Below are positions 31,045-38,913 of a stretch of DNA of 64,000 bases, piece after piece. Made by a program: the position numbers and the translations under genes. The DNA is taken from the NCBI RefSeq assembly GCF_013283645.1, contig NZ_JABEKV010000001.1, positions 1,294,577 through 1,358,576 on the forward strand, written 5' to 3'. Source of the stretch: Sinorhizobium psoraleae. Lineage in GTDB: Bacteria > Pseudomonadota > Alphaproteobacteria > Rhizobiales > Rhizobiaceae. The stretch's first letter is position 1; each line of letters starts with the position of its first letter. The notes beneath the pieces are model-generated. The model worked only from the letters and a program-made list of their open reading frames with translations, searched no databases and was not told the origin of the DNA.

Positions 31045-31467
31045 ATGCCGCAGACAGCCATCACCATCGCCACCCGTGGCCAGGGACTATACGAGTTCAC
31101 CGATGCGGCGGCCGATTTCGTGCGGAAGTCAGGCGTCGCGGAGGGACTTCTCACCGTGTTCGTCCGTCATACGTCCGCGTCCCTGCTCATCCAGGAGAAT
31201 GCTGATCCGGATGTGAAACGCGACCTCGATGAATTCTTCCGTCGTCTGGTGCCGCCGTCCTCTGATCCCTCCATGCGCTGGATCGTCCACACCCAGGAGG
31301 GACCTGACGACATGCCGGCGCACATCAAGGCAGCGCTCACGCAGGTCTCGATCGGTATCCCGGTAACCGACGCGCGCATGGTGCTTGGCACCTGGCAGGG
31401 CCTGTACCTCTTCGAGCATCGTGACCGCCCGCACCAGCGTGAAGTCGTCCTGCATCTTGGCGCGTGA
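31045..31467 (+). CDS. yjbQ: YjbQ-family protein (secondary thiamine-phosphate synthase)
   Basis: 140 residues, single UPF0047/YjbQ domain. Diagnostic segments are GLLTVFVRHTSASLLIQENA, DPDVKRDLDEFFRRLVPP, MPAHIKAALTQVS and WQGLYLFEHRDRP. The E. coli homologue has weak thiamine-phosphate synthase activity, but the physiological role is unsettled. Length is normal. It stands between unrelated small genes on the same strand. Confidence 0.92.
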   Translation: MPQTAITIATRGQGLYEFTDAAADFVRKSGVAEGLLTVFVRHTSASLLIQENADPDVKRDLDEFFRRLVPPSSDPSMRWIVHTQEGPDDMPAHIKAALTQVSIGIPVTDARMVLGTWQGLYLFEHRDRPHQREVVLHLGA

Positions 31468-31530
31468 ATCTCTGCTCCGGACGGAAATTCAGCGGTACAG
31501 TGAGTGATCATTAAGCTTCAGGGGGAGATG

Positions 31531-31935
31531 ATGACAGACGCCCAGACCATCGCCAGCCGTTTCATCGAGGCCGTCAACGACCACGATTTCGATGCGCTTT
31601 CGCGCCTCGTCGATGAGGACATCGCGCTCGATTCGCTTACCGGTCAGCGTACCCTCGGCGTCGATCCTCTACGGGCCTGGATCATGAATTATCTGCGCCA
31701 CTTCGACGAAACGTTCAACGACGTTGTGCTGATGCACGATGCCTTCGGTCAGCGGGTCGCCGCCGACATGACCGCCCGCGGCACCTATCGCGAGACCATG
31801 TCGGGCTTCCCCGAGGCCTCGGGCCAGAGCTATTCCATTCCGAGCGTTTTCATCTTCGAAATCGAGGATGGCGCCATCACCCGCCTCAGCCACTACCGCA
31901 ATCTCCGCATCTTCGAACGGGAACTGGCGGGTTGA
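31531..31935 (+). CDS. SnoaL/NTF2-like protein
   Basis: 134 residues from ATG 31531; a GGGGGAG block lies four bases upstream, too close for the ATG at 31528. The cone-shaped NTF2/SnoaL fold is suggested by IASRFIEAVNDHDFDALSRL, the central DETFNDVVLMHDAFGQRVA and the end FEIEDGAITRLSHYRNL. Such proteins are often polyketide-like cyclases or isomerases or bind small ligands; the activity here is unknown. Confidence 0.82.
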   Translation: MTDAQTIASRFIEAVNDHDFDALSRLVDEDIALDSLTGQRTLGVDPLRAWIMNYLRHFDETFNDVVLMHDAFGQRVAADMTARGTYRETMSGFPEASGQSYSIPSVFIFEIEDGAITRLSHYRNLRIFERELAG

Positions 31936-32188
31936 GCGGTTCTCCGCGCGTAACCTTTTGAACCTCTATGGTAATTTTCTCCGGCATCGGGGCGGCGCGC
32001 CAGGAAATGCGAGGGGCCGAAGGCAGCGAATCGTCTTGCGTCTTCGTTTCTCCCACGCGCGATCCATTAACCTGAACAGCACATGAACGGAGGGTTCCGG
32101 TACCGTTCAGTTTATCCGGTCTATGGTGGCTCAATGATCGAGAGCGGTAATCGCCAATTTCGAACCTTCGCCATACCGGAGAAAAGCT

Positions 32189-32557
32189 ATGAAAAAGTTC
32201 CTCGTCAAAGCCGCCGTTGCCGCCGTCATCGGGTTGACCGGTCTTGCGGGTGCCGCCACCACGGCTTCCGCTGAATCGCTGATATTCGAGTTTGGCTCGC
32301 CACGCGGCGTCGATGTCCAGTACCGCGACTACGATCGCGACGACTGGCGCCGGGATCGCCCCCGCTGGGGCCGTGAGCGCCGCGGCCGTTGTGACCCGTG
32401 GCTTGCCGTCGAAAAGGCACGTGATCGCGGCCTGCGCCGGGCCCATGTCGCCAATGTCGCGCGGCGCCAGGTCGTCGTCGAGGGTCGCCGCCATGGTTAC
32501 CGCCAGGCAATCATCTTCGCCAATGTGCGCGGATGCCCGGTAATCGGCCGCTGGTAA
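32189..32557 (+). CDS. Exported arginine-rich protein, unknown
   Basis: 122 residues. A clean signal peptide (MKKFLVKAAVAAVIGLTGLA, cleavage near ASA-ES) is followed by a very basic linker rich in Arg/Asp/Trp (about 45-65). The C-terminal domain has two cysteines (RRGRCDPW and VRGCPVIG) that could form a disulfide. It is similar in layout to small periplasmic proteins of rhizobia. No known family. A 7-bp inverted repeat (TGAACGG/CCGTTCA, 32084-32109) lies 80 bp upstream of the start. Confidence 0.75.
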   Translation: MKKFLVKAAVAAVIGLTGLAGAATTASAESLIFEFGSPRGVDVQYRDYDRDDWRRDRPRWGRERRGRCDPWLAVEKARDRGLRRAHVANVARRQVVVEGRRHGYRQAIIFANVRGCPVIGRW

Positions 32558-32598
32558 ACTGCCGGATTTCCGTCTCGTCTCCCCCGGCTGGCGGAAAC

Positions 32599-32627
32599 AA
32601 GCCCCTCGCGGTCTCCGTGAGGGGCTT
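32599..32627 (+). terminator. Hairpin after the exported basic protein gene
   Basis: AAGCCCCTC (32599-32607) and GAGGGGCTT (32619-32627) lie 42 bases after the stop codon; the tail is TCTGATT, so a weak terminator. Confidence 0.55.
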
Positions 32628-32637
32628 CTGATTCGAT

Positions 32638-32671
32638 AAAGCCCCGCGCGAAGCGACTCGCCCGGGGCTTT
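32638..32671. terminator. Second hairpin in the convergent gap
   Basis: AAAGCCCCG (32638-32646) and CGGGGCTTT (32663-32671). It is adjacent to the previous hairpin and between convergent genes, so it may serve both. Confidence 0.5.
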
Positions 32672-32708
32672 CAGTTGTCTTCGCGCGAAGGGTCCAGCCC
32701 TTTGAAAC

Positions 32709-32752
32709 TACAGCGCCGCGCGTCTCGTCAGATGCGCAAGGAACGCTGTAAA
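32709..32752 (+). repeat. RIME-like half element (first palindrome only)
   Basis: TACAGCGCCGCGCGTCT, mirrored by AGATGCGCAAGGAACGCTGTA. The second palindrome is absent, so this is a truncated copy beside the SIMPL gene's 3' end. Confidence 0.65.
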
Positions 32753-32817
32753 TTGCCCTGGCGCTTTTAATCTCGGGCGAACAGAGGATTCCTTGTCCGC
32801 GCCGAGTCGGGGTTGCA

Positions 32818-33603
32818 TCACTGATCGATAGCGAAGGTCACGTTGACCGTGACGTTGTAGGTGTTTTCACCGGTCGCAATCGGAACGGCATCGGCGGCGA
32901 ATTCCTTGGCCATGCTGCGCACCATCGGAACCGGTTCCGGGCGCGAGGCCTGTTCCGAAATCTCGATCAGGCGGCCGAGCGAGACGCCGGCGGCTTCGGC
33001 CAGCACCTTCGCCTTCACGACGGCATCGGCCACGGCAGCCTTGCGGGCCTCGGTGATGACATCGTCGGGCTTGTCCCTGGTGAACTCGATGCCACCGCCC
33101 TGGTTGACGCCGAGCGTCACGGATTTGTCGAGGACCTCGCCGAGTTCGCTCAGTTCACGCACGCGGACTGTGACGCCGTTGACTACCTGATAACCGATCA
33201 GTTCCGGCGGGCGGTTGCTGCCATCGTTGTTCTGCGGATAGTGGTACTGCGGGTTGATCGAGAAGCCGCTGGTCTGCAGGTCGCGCTCGGCAATGCCGCC
33301 TTGCTTGAGCGCCGCAAGCACCTCCGCCATCGCCTTGTTGTTGGCGTCGAGCGCCTCACGCGCGGTCTTGGCATCCTTGACGACGCTCAGTTGCACGATC
33401 GCCATGTCGGGCGCTGCGGTTGCGCGGCCCTCACCGGAGACCTTGATCAGCGCCTGCCGGCCCCGCACGCCGTCCGGACGCCCATTGCCGCCCCCCTTGT
33501 TGCCGTTGCTGTCATCCGCGAGAGCGGTAGCCGCAAAGGCGCCGGCAAGGGCAGCGGCCATGGCAGCGACATGGGCCGTGCGGGCGATGCGTGTAGAAAG
33601 CAT
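32818..33603 (-). CDS. SIMPL-domain (DUF541) exported protein
   Basis: 261 residues. A signal peptide ends near ATALA, then a Gly/Asn-rich linker, then the SIMPL domain: ALIKVSGEGRATAAPDMAIV, then LQTSGFSINPQYHYPQNN, VNGVTVRVRELSELGEVLDK and the final TYNVTVNVTFAI. E. coli YggE belongs to this family and lowers oxidative stress; the mechanism is unclear, and oligomeric channel-like assemblies have been described for relatives. Located in the periplasm by its signal. It is divergent from the tRNA gene. Confidence 0.9.
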   Translation of the reverse strand: MLSTRIARTAHVAAMAAALAGAFAATALADDSNGNKGGGNGRPDGVRGRQALIKVSGEGRATAAPDMAIVQLSVVKDAKTAREALDANNKAMAEVLAALKQGGIAERDLQTSGFSINPQYHYPQNNDGSNRPPELIGYQVVNGVTVRVRELSELGEVLDKSVTLGVNQGGGIEFTRDKPDDVITEARKAAVADAVVKAKVLAEAAGVSLGRLIEISEQASRPEPVPMVRSMAKEFAADAVPIATGENTYNVTVNVTFAIDQ

Positions 33604-33755
33604 GACTATTTCTCTCCGGTTGTTTTATGCCGAACTCTTGCTTATCGATTGTGTAGGCATTGCGGCAATGGGTTGTCGTCAAAAAGGTTTTCCGCTAGAG
33701 CCATTGCGACCCGCGAATTACCATTGGTTCGCGGTCACCGGCGAACGACCGGCAC

Positions 33756-33831
33756 GGGCCTGTAGCTCAATGGTTAGAGCCGGCGGCTCATAACCGCTTG
33801 GTTGGGGGTTCGAGTCCCTCCGGGCCCACCA
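33756..33831 (+). tRNA. tRNA-Ile (anticodon CAU, lysidine type)
   Basis: 76 bases with an encoded CCA. Acceptor stem GGGCCTG/CGGGCCC, D arm GCTC...GAGC, anticodon stem GGCGG/CCGCT with loop CTCATAA (anticodon CAT), T arm with GGTTCGAGTCC. Anticodon CAT could mean Met, but the loop and arms resemble E. coli ileX (TTAGAGC, CTCATAA, CGCTTGGT shared). So it most likely reads AUA after TilS modifies C34 to lysidine. Its 3' end is repeated downstream (33906-33924). Confidence 0.88.
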
Positions 33832-33924
33832 TTTCTGTCTTCGGACGTTGTTTTTCCATCGTTTTTTCCCGGGGTTAAGCGGCTGATTTTCTTGGAATTC
33901 GGCGTTCCCTCCGGGCCCACCATT
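33815..33924 (+). repeat. Direct repeat of the tRNA-Ile 3' end (att-like)
   Basis: The 19-base string at 33815-33833 (T arm, acceptor, CCA and two more bases; TCCCTCCGGGCCCACCATT) recurs exactly at 33906-33924. Integrases of phages and integrative elements often use this part of a tRNA gene, leaving such a copy at the far end of the insert. Here the copies are only 91 bases apart and no integrase is seen between or next to them, so this would be a remnant. Confidence 0.6.
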
Positions 33925-34123
33925 CTCTTTTAAATTCAACGACTCGTTTGGATGAGCCGATTGGCTGGCCACTCGGCTCCTTTGCCGCGAGCGCGTTCCT
34001 CTGGTGCGCCGTGGCATCTCGGCGAGTCGCTGCTGTTCGGCCTCTCGCAACCAACCCATTCGTCACAAGAAGGAACCTTCGCGGGTGCCATGGGTTGAGA
34101 CCTCGAAAGAAAGGATTTGGAAG

Positions 34124-34384
34124 ATGAGCGATCCCAAATACGATGACCTCACCGACCAGCCGATGCCGTCTCCGACGTGGAAACCTGACGCCAAGGAGAT
34201 GCACGTGGATCCCCAACCACTTCCCGACCACGCCGCAGAATCCGGCACGGAAGATGCTGACCAGCCGCCGGCAAGGAGTGGCCAGACGGAGCGGCGCGAG
34301 AAGCCCACGGAAGGAGCCGGAAAAGACAATCCGGTCCACCATACTGGTCGGGTCCCGCCGAAGGTCACTAAAGGTCAGATTTGA
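34124..34384 (+). CDS. Small hydrophilic protein, unknown
   Basis: 86 residues from ATG 34124, with AAGGA nine bases upstream. The sequence is rich in Pro, Asp, Glu, Lys and His with almost no hydrophobic core (MSDPKYDDLTDQPMPSPTW at the start), so it is probably disordered. No family recognised; such proteins are common as strain-variable genes in rhizobia. It follows the tRNA-end duplication by 200 bases and could be part of the remnant element. Confidence 0.55.
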   Translation: MSDPKYDDLTDQPMPSPTWKPDAKEMHVDPQPLPDHAAESGTEDADQPPARSGQTERREKPTEGAGKDNPVHHTGRVPPKVTKGQI

Positions 34385-34770
34385 CGTCTCGGCAATTTCG
34401 GTTTGCCGCTGGTCGTCGATAATGTGGCCTGTGGCGAACGACGAGAGGGGATGCCGCAGCGCTTGGCGTGCAACGCACGTCAGCATGGATCGTTGAGGCC
34501 GACGAGTTCGAGCTTCTGATCTTCGATGTGGATGCGAAAGGGCAGCAGTTTGTGTCCTGTTTTGGCGAAGCGTCTTCCCCAAATGTGTCGGCCCCTTCCT
34601 TGTGCTCATGTCGCCGACTGGAGCGAACGACTCCGTATCGTCGCTGCATGAGATCCGTACGGGCTTGACCGACCGTGGCTGTAAGTCGACTTGTTGGAGA
34701 GAAAACGCCATTGCGTGCTCGGCACCGCGGGCGATAGCATTGCGGCGAGCCATGGATTTGGGAGGAGACC
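34385..34770. other. Intergenic region before the tandem LysR genes
   Basis: 386 bases. Open frames here are short, lack ribosome sites and are not convincing. The right end carries GGAGGAG (34761-34767), the ribosome site of the first LysR gene; its promoter should also be here. Confidence 0.5.
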
Positions 34771-35730
34771 ATTAATCTCAGGCAGCTTCGTTATTTCGTG
34801 AAGGTGGTCGAGACCGGGAATATTACCCGGGCGTCGGAGAGCATGAACGTCGCGCAGACGGCGCTCGGCCAGCAGATCAGGCACCTGGAGGAATCGCTCG
34901 GCGTTCGGCTTCTCGTGCGCCATTCGCGTGGCATTTCGCTGACGGAGCCAGGTGAGGTTCTGCACCGGCACGCGCTTGCCATCCTCAGTTCCGTCGAAGA
35001 GGCACGTCGGGACGTGATGGCCCGCGGCGTCGCGCGACGAGAGGTCGTCAATCTCGGCGTCACGCCCAGCATTCAGGCGCTGATCGGGCCGGAGCTCCTT
35101 CTTGCCGCCCGTGAGGAGATCCCGGGAATTTCCTTCCGCGTCGTCGAGGAGCTAAGCTTCATCCTGATCGACGCGCTGCTGCGTGGTGAACTCGACATCG
35201 CATTCGCCTACGAATTCCAGAACCGTCCGGGGCTTGCGGCGACCGCTCTCATCGAGGAGGAACTGCTTTTCGTCGCCGGCGCCGGTTCCCGTGTGCTCGG
35301 AGATTCGATTCCGTTCGAGGATGCGATCCGCACCGACCTGGCGCTCGTCAGCGACCGCGATATCGTGTGGCGGCTGATCCACGACGCGGCGGGCCGGCAA
35401 GGGCTTCCTGTAAACGTCGCCTTCGAGGTGCAGTCGATGCCGGCGATCAAGACGCTGGTCGCGCGGGGAGCGGCCACCAGCGTCGTGCCCTACGGGGTGG
35501 TGGCGGAGGAAATCCAGCAGGGGCTGATCGTCGCCTGTCCGATCCGCCAGCCGTCCCTCAGGCGGACACTCTTCCTGAACCGCATGTCGGATGCGCCGTC
35601 TTTCATTCACGAAGCGGCGTTGCTGGCCCTTCTCGACAGGATGATTGGCCGGCTTGCCGAGAGGATGGGGCCTTACGGCAACGTGATCGGCAGGGTGCTG
35701 CCGCGTCGACATGAGGAGGCTCAGCCATAA
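34771..35730 (+). CDS. LysR-family regulator, apparent ATT start
   Basis: 319 residues if started at ATT 34771. The first ATG/GTG/TTG in frame is GTG 34798, which would delete the first nine residues, [I]NLRQLRYF, the conserved first strand/helix of the LysR DNA-binding domain. An in-frame stop at 34735 and no usual start codon between leave ATT as the best start, with GGAGGAG 3 bases before it. HTH: ITRASESMNVAQTALGQQIR; effector domain follows (VNLGVTPSIQ, ELDIAFAYEFQN, MPAIKTLVARG). It is paralogous to the next gene and presumably controls the hyuAB-transporter block. Confidence 0.85.
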   Translation: MNLRQLRYFVKVVETGNITRASESMNVAQTALGQQIRHLEESLGVRLLVRHSRGISLTEPGEVLHRHALAILSSVEEARRDVMARGVARREVVNLGVTPSIQALIGPELLLAAREEIPGISFRVVEELSFILIDALLRGELDIAFAYEFQNRPGLAATALIEEELLFVAGAGSRVLGDSIPFEDAIRTDLALVSDRDIVWRLIHDAAGRQGLPVNVAFEVQSMPAIKTLVARGAATSVVPYGVVAEEIQQGLIVACPIRQPSLRRTLFLNRMSDAPSFIHEAALLALLDRMIGRLAERMGPYGNVIGRVLPRRHEEAQP

Positions 35731-36677
35731 ACCTTCGGCAGCTGCGCTATTTCGCGATGGTGGTCAAAACCGGCGGCATGTCGCACGCCGCGTCCCGGCT
35801 GAAGCTTGCCCAGACCGCGATCAGCATTCAGATTCGCGACCTCGAAAGCGAGATCGGCGTTAGCCTTTTCGAGCGGCATTCGCGCGGGGTTGTGCCGACG
35901 AAGGCGGGCGAGGTGCTCTACGAACGCTACAACGAACTCGAGCGATTCCTGGAGCGCACGCTTGAGGACGTGCGGTCTGCCGCCGGCAACCCGGCACCGC
36001 GGCCTTTCGTCATCGGCTTGACGCCAAGCCACATGCGCCTTGTCGGCGCCGACGTGCTGATCGCGGCGGGTACAAAGCTGCCTGCGACATCGCTGAAACT
36101 GGTCGAGGAGTTGAGCTTCGCGCTGATCGCTGCGCTTGAGCGCAAGGAAATCGACCTTGCTTTTGCCTATGACGTCGACGGGCGTCCGGGACTGGTGCGG
36201 GAGGCGGTGATCGAGGACGAACTGCTGTTCGTGACTGCGCGCGCCAACGCTGTACACGACAGCCCGATCAGCTTTGCCGACGCCCTTCAAGAGGAGCTCT
36301 TCTTTGCCGGTGAGCGTGGCATCGTCACGCTTGTCCGCCGCATGGCCCAGCGCCTGTCGCTCGAACCGCGCATCGTTTCCGACATGCAGTCAGTGCCGGC
36401 GATCCGCGCGCGCATCGCCGAGGGTGGCGCCAGCCTTCTGCCCTATGGCAGCGTCGCCGACGGCGTGAGCCGCGGCATCTTCGCCATCCGCAGGATAGAG
36501 CGTCCCGTGCCGAGCCGCACGCTTTACATGGTGAGCCGGCGCGAGGAGCGCTCGCTTCTGGAAGACGAAATCATCGGACCGTTCCTCAAGGACGTGGTTC
36601 GTTACATTTGCCGCGCCTCGGCGCCTTACGCGATCATCGTCGATCCGCGTTTCGACAGCGCCGGAACGTCTTCCTGA
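35727..36677 (+). CDS. LysR-family regulator, apparent ATA start
   Basis: 316 residues if begun at ATA 35727, which overlaps the TAA stop of the previous LysR gene as ATAA. GAGGAGG lies 7 bases upstream, an ideal distance. The first in-frame ATG is 35757 and would cut INLRQLRYFA from the DNA-binding domain; a stop codon at 35712 bounds the frame. The protein parallels its neighbour over the full length (LRQLRYF, RHSRG, LVEELSFALI, DLAFAYDVDGRPGL), so the pair arose by tandem duplication. It is 175 bp upstream of hyuA and a likely regulator of it. Confidence 0.85.
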   Translation: MNLRQLRYFAMVVKTGGMSHAASRLKLAQTAISIQIRDLESEIGVSLFERHSRGVVPTKAGEVLYERYNELERFLERTLEDVRSAAGNPAPRPFVIGLTPSHMRLVGADVLIAAGTKLPATSLKLVEELSFALIAALERKEIDLAFAYDVDGRPGLVREAVIEDELLFVTARANAVHDSPISFADALQEELFFAGERGIVTLVRRMAQRLSLEPRIVSDMQSVPAIRARIAEGGASLLPYGSVADGVSRGIFAIRRIERPVPSRTLYMVSRREERSLLEDEIIGPFLKDVVRYICRASAPYAIIVDPRFDSAGTSS

Positions 36678-36852
36678 CACCCTGCGGTCTCATCCAGCCA
36701 TAGCGAAAAACTTATAGCTCGCCGCTTTCAACGGTCTTGGACAGGCCGTCTACGCGCCACTAGCTTGTCTTATATCAAATCCGGCGCGGTCAGGAGAGAG
36801 CACCGGGCGGCCCGGACACCAAGCCGCATGAAGCGCATCAGGGAGGCACCGC

Positions 36853-38913
36853 ATGGGAGGCTATCGCGTGACCGTCGACACCGGCGGGACGTTTTCGGAC
36901 TTTGTCTATCTCGACGAAACAACGGGAGAGACGTCTATTTCCAAGGTTCCATCGACGCCGGACGACCCGTCGCGCGCAATCCTTTCCGGGATCGATATTC
37001 TGCTGGGGCGCGGCGTGCGTCCGGACGAAGTGAGCTATTTCTGCCATGGTACGACGGTCGGGACGAACGCGCTCCTGGAGGGTAAAGGAGCGAAGACCGG
37101 GCTTCTGGTGACCAAAGGTTTTCGCGGTATCTACGAAGTCGGCGAACAGGCGCGTCCGCATGGGCCGGCGATCTTCGATATCCTCTATGAAAAGCCTCAG
37201 CCGATCGTGCTGCCGTCGCTGACCGGCGAAGTCTTGGAGCGGGTGGTCCACGACGGCAGCGTCCTTGCCGAACTCGACGAAGCTGCGCTTCGCGAGACGC
37301 TTGCGGAACTCCGCGGCCGGGGCGTCGAATCCGTCGCCGTCTGCCTGCTCTTCTCCTTCCTCTACCCGCGCCACGAGGAGCGGATTCGCGAGATCGTCCG
37401 CGAGGAGCTGCCGGACTGCGAGGTTTCGCTTTCGTCGGAAATCGTGCCGCAAATCCGCGAATACCACCGTCTGAGCACGACGGTGATCAATGCCTACCTG
37501 CAGCCGGTGCTTGCCCGCTACATCGCCCGGCTCGCCGAGCGGCTGGAGGCGGCGGGCGTGAAGACGCCGCAGAAATACATCATGCAGTCGAACGGCGGCA
37601 TGGCGACATTCGAGGCAACGGCGAAGAAAGGCGTCACCACCGTGCTTTCCGGTCCCGCGGGCGGCGTGACCGCGAGCGTCGCGATGGCGCGCTCGACCGG
37701 TTACCACGACATCGTCACCTTCGACATGGGCGGCACATCCTGCGACGTGGCGCTGATCAAGAACGGCGCCCCGGTGATCGCCAACCGCGGCAAGGTCGAG
37801 GGCCGCGACATCGCAATGCCAATGATGGACATCAATACGGTCAGCGCCGGTGGCGGTACAATCGCCGAAGTCGACCGCTTCAGCGTCCTCCAGGTCGGGC
37901 CGGAAAGTGCCGGCGCTATTCCAGGCCCCGCGTGCTACAGCCGCGGCGGCACCAAGCCAGCGATTACCGACTGCAACCTGCTGCTCGGCTATCTTTCGGA
38001 AGAAAACTTCCTCGGCGGCAAGATGCGCCTCGATGCGCAGAAAGCGCGCCTTGCAGTCGAAACCCACGTGGCGCGCCCGCTCGGCATGGACGTGCTGGAG
38101 GCGGCCGAGGGCATCGTGCGGATCATCAACGTCAAGATGGAGGAGGCGATCAAGGCCATCTCGACGATGCGCGGCCACGACCTGCGCGATTTCATGCTGC
38201 TGCCTTTCGGCGGCGCCGGTCCGCTGCATGCCGCCCGCATCGCCCGCGAGCTCGGCATGGCCGGTCTCGTCGTGCCGCTGCATGCCGGCGTGTTCTCGGC
38301 CATGGGCCTGGTAATGTCGGATGTCACGCATGACTATGTGCGCTCACGGCTGACACCGCTCGACGGCGCCTCGGCGAGCGAACTCAACGCAATTTTCGCC
38401 GGCATGGAAGGGCAGGCGCTTGCCGACCTGGCAGAGGAAGGCTTCCCGGCGGACCGCATCCGCATCGAGCGGGCTCTGGACCTCCGATATGCCGGGCAGG
38501 GGTATGAACTGACCGTTCCGATCGGTGCGCTGGCCGATGCCACGGATGTCGATGCCGTGCGCAGCGCCTTCGATGCCGCGCATGAAGTGATGTTCGGCCA
38601 CAAGGCGTCGGGCGAATCCGTGGAGATCGTCTCCTACCGGGTCAAGGCCGTCGGCCTCGTGCCGCCGGTCGACGCCAAGCGCTACCAGCCGAGCGGCGGA
38701 ACGCTTGCCGACGCCTTTCTCGGCCGCCGTCCGGTCCGTTTCGATGGAGAGAACCTCGATTGCGCCGTCTACCAGCGCGAGCGTCTCGACGTCGGACTCG
38801 TCTTTGCCGGGCCGGCCGTCGTGGAACAGTTCGATTGCACGACCGTCATCCTGCCGGGCCAGCAGGTTCGGGTCGACGAATTCAAGAATCTCATCGTAAC
38901 GGAGGTCGCGTGA
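36853..38913 (+). CDS. hyuA: Hydantoinase/oxoprolinase subunit A (HyuA family, ATP-dependent)
   Basis: 686 residues. The N-terminal actin-like ATPase part begins with RVTVDTGGTFSDFVYLDE (phosphate-1 loop) and has the second phosphate motif TFDMGGTSCDVALI; GGGTIAEVD and GAIPGPACYSRGG are conserved in the middle domain. Family members (N-methylhydantoinase, 5-oxoprolinase, acetophenone carboxylase alpha subunits, caprolactamase) use ATP to activate a cyclic amide or a ketone, together with subunit B. Substrate unknown. Start ATG 36853; stop overlaps hyuB by one base (TGATG). Confidence 0.92.
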   Translation: MGGYRVTVDTGGTFSDFVYLDETTGETSISKVPSTPDDPSRAILSGIDILLGRGVRPDEVSYFCHGTTVGTNALLEGKGAKTGLLVTKGFRGIYEVGEQARPHGPAIFDILYEKPQPIVLPSLTGEVLERVVHDGSVLAELDEAALRETLAELRGRGVESVAVCLLFSFLYPRHEERIREIVREELPDCEVSLSSEIVPQIREYHRLSTTVINAYLQPVLARYIARLAERLEAAGVKTPQKYIMQSNGGMATFEATAKKGVTTVLSGPAGGVTASVAMARSTGYHDIVTFDMGGTSCDVALIKNGAPVIANRGKVEGRDIAMPMMDINTVSAGGGTIAEVDRFSVLQVGPESAGAIPGPACYSRGGTKPAITDCNLLLGYLSEENFLGGKMRLDAQKARLAVETHVARPLGMDVLEAAEGIVRIINVKMEEAIKAISTMRGHDLRDFMLLPFGGAGPLHAARIARELGMAGLVVPLHAGVFSAMGLVMSDVTHDYVRSRLTPLDGASASELNAIFAGMEGQALADLAEEGFPADRIRIERALDLRYAGQGYELTVPIGALADATDVDAVRSAFDAAHEVMFGHKASGESVEIVSYRVKAVGLVPPVDAKRYQPSGGTLADAFLGRRPVRFDGENLDCAVYQRERLDVGLVFAGPAVVEQFDCTTVILPGQQVRVDEFKNLIVTEVA

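Noticed and set aside
33756-33831. Reading the tRNA as tRNA-Met
   Set aside because: The anticodon is CAT, but the D and anticodon arms match the ileX type and the acceptor differs from initiator and elongator Met tRNAs as I know them; Ile(CAU) is favoured, not proven.
34385-34770. Open frames on both strands between the small hydrophilic protein and the first LysR gene
   Set aside because: They lack ribosome sites, have no recognisable domains and overlap each other.
36838-38331. 497-codon minus-strand frame opposite hyuA
   Set aside because: Shadow of hyuA, whose ATPase motifs are intact.
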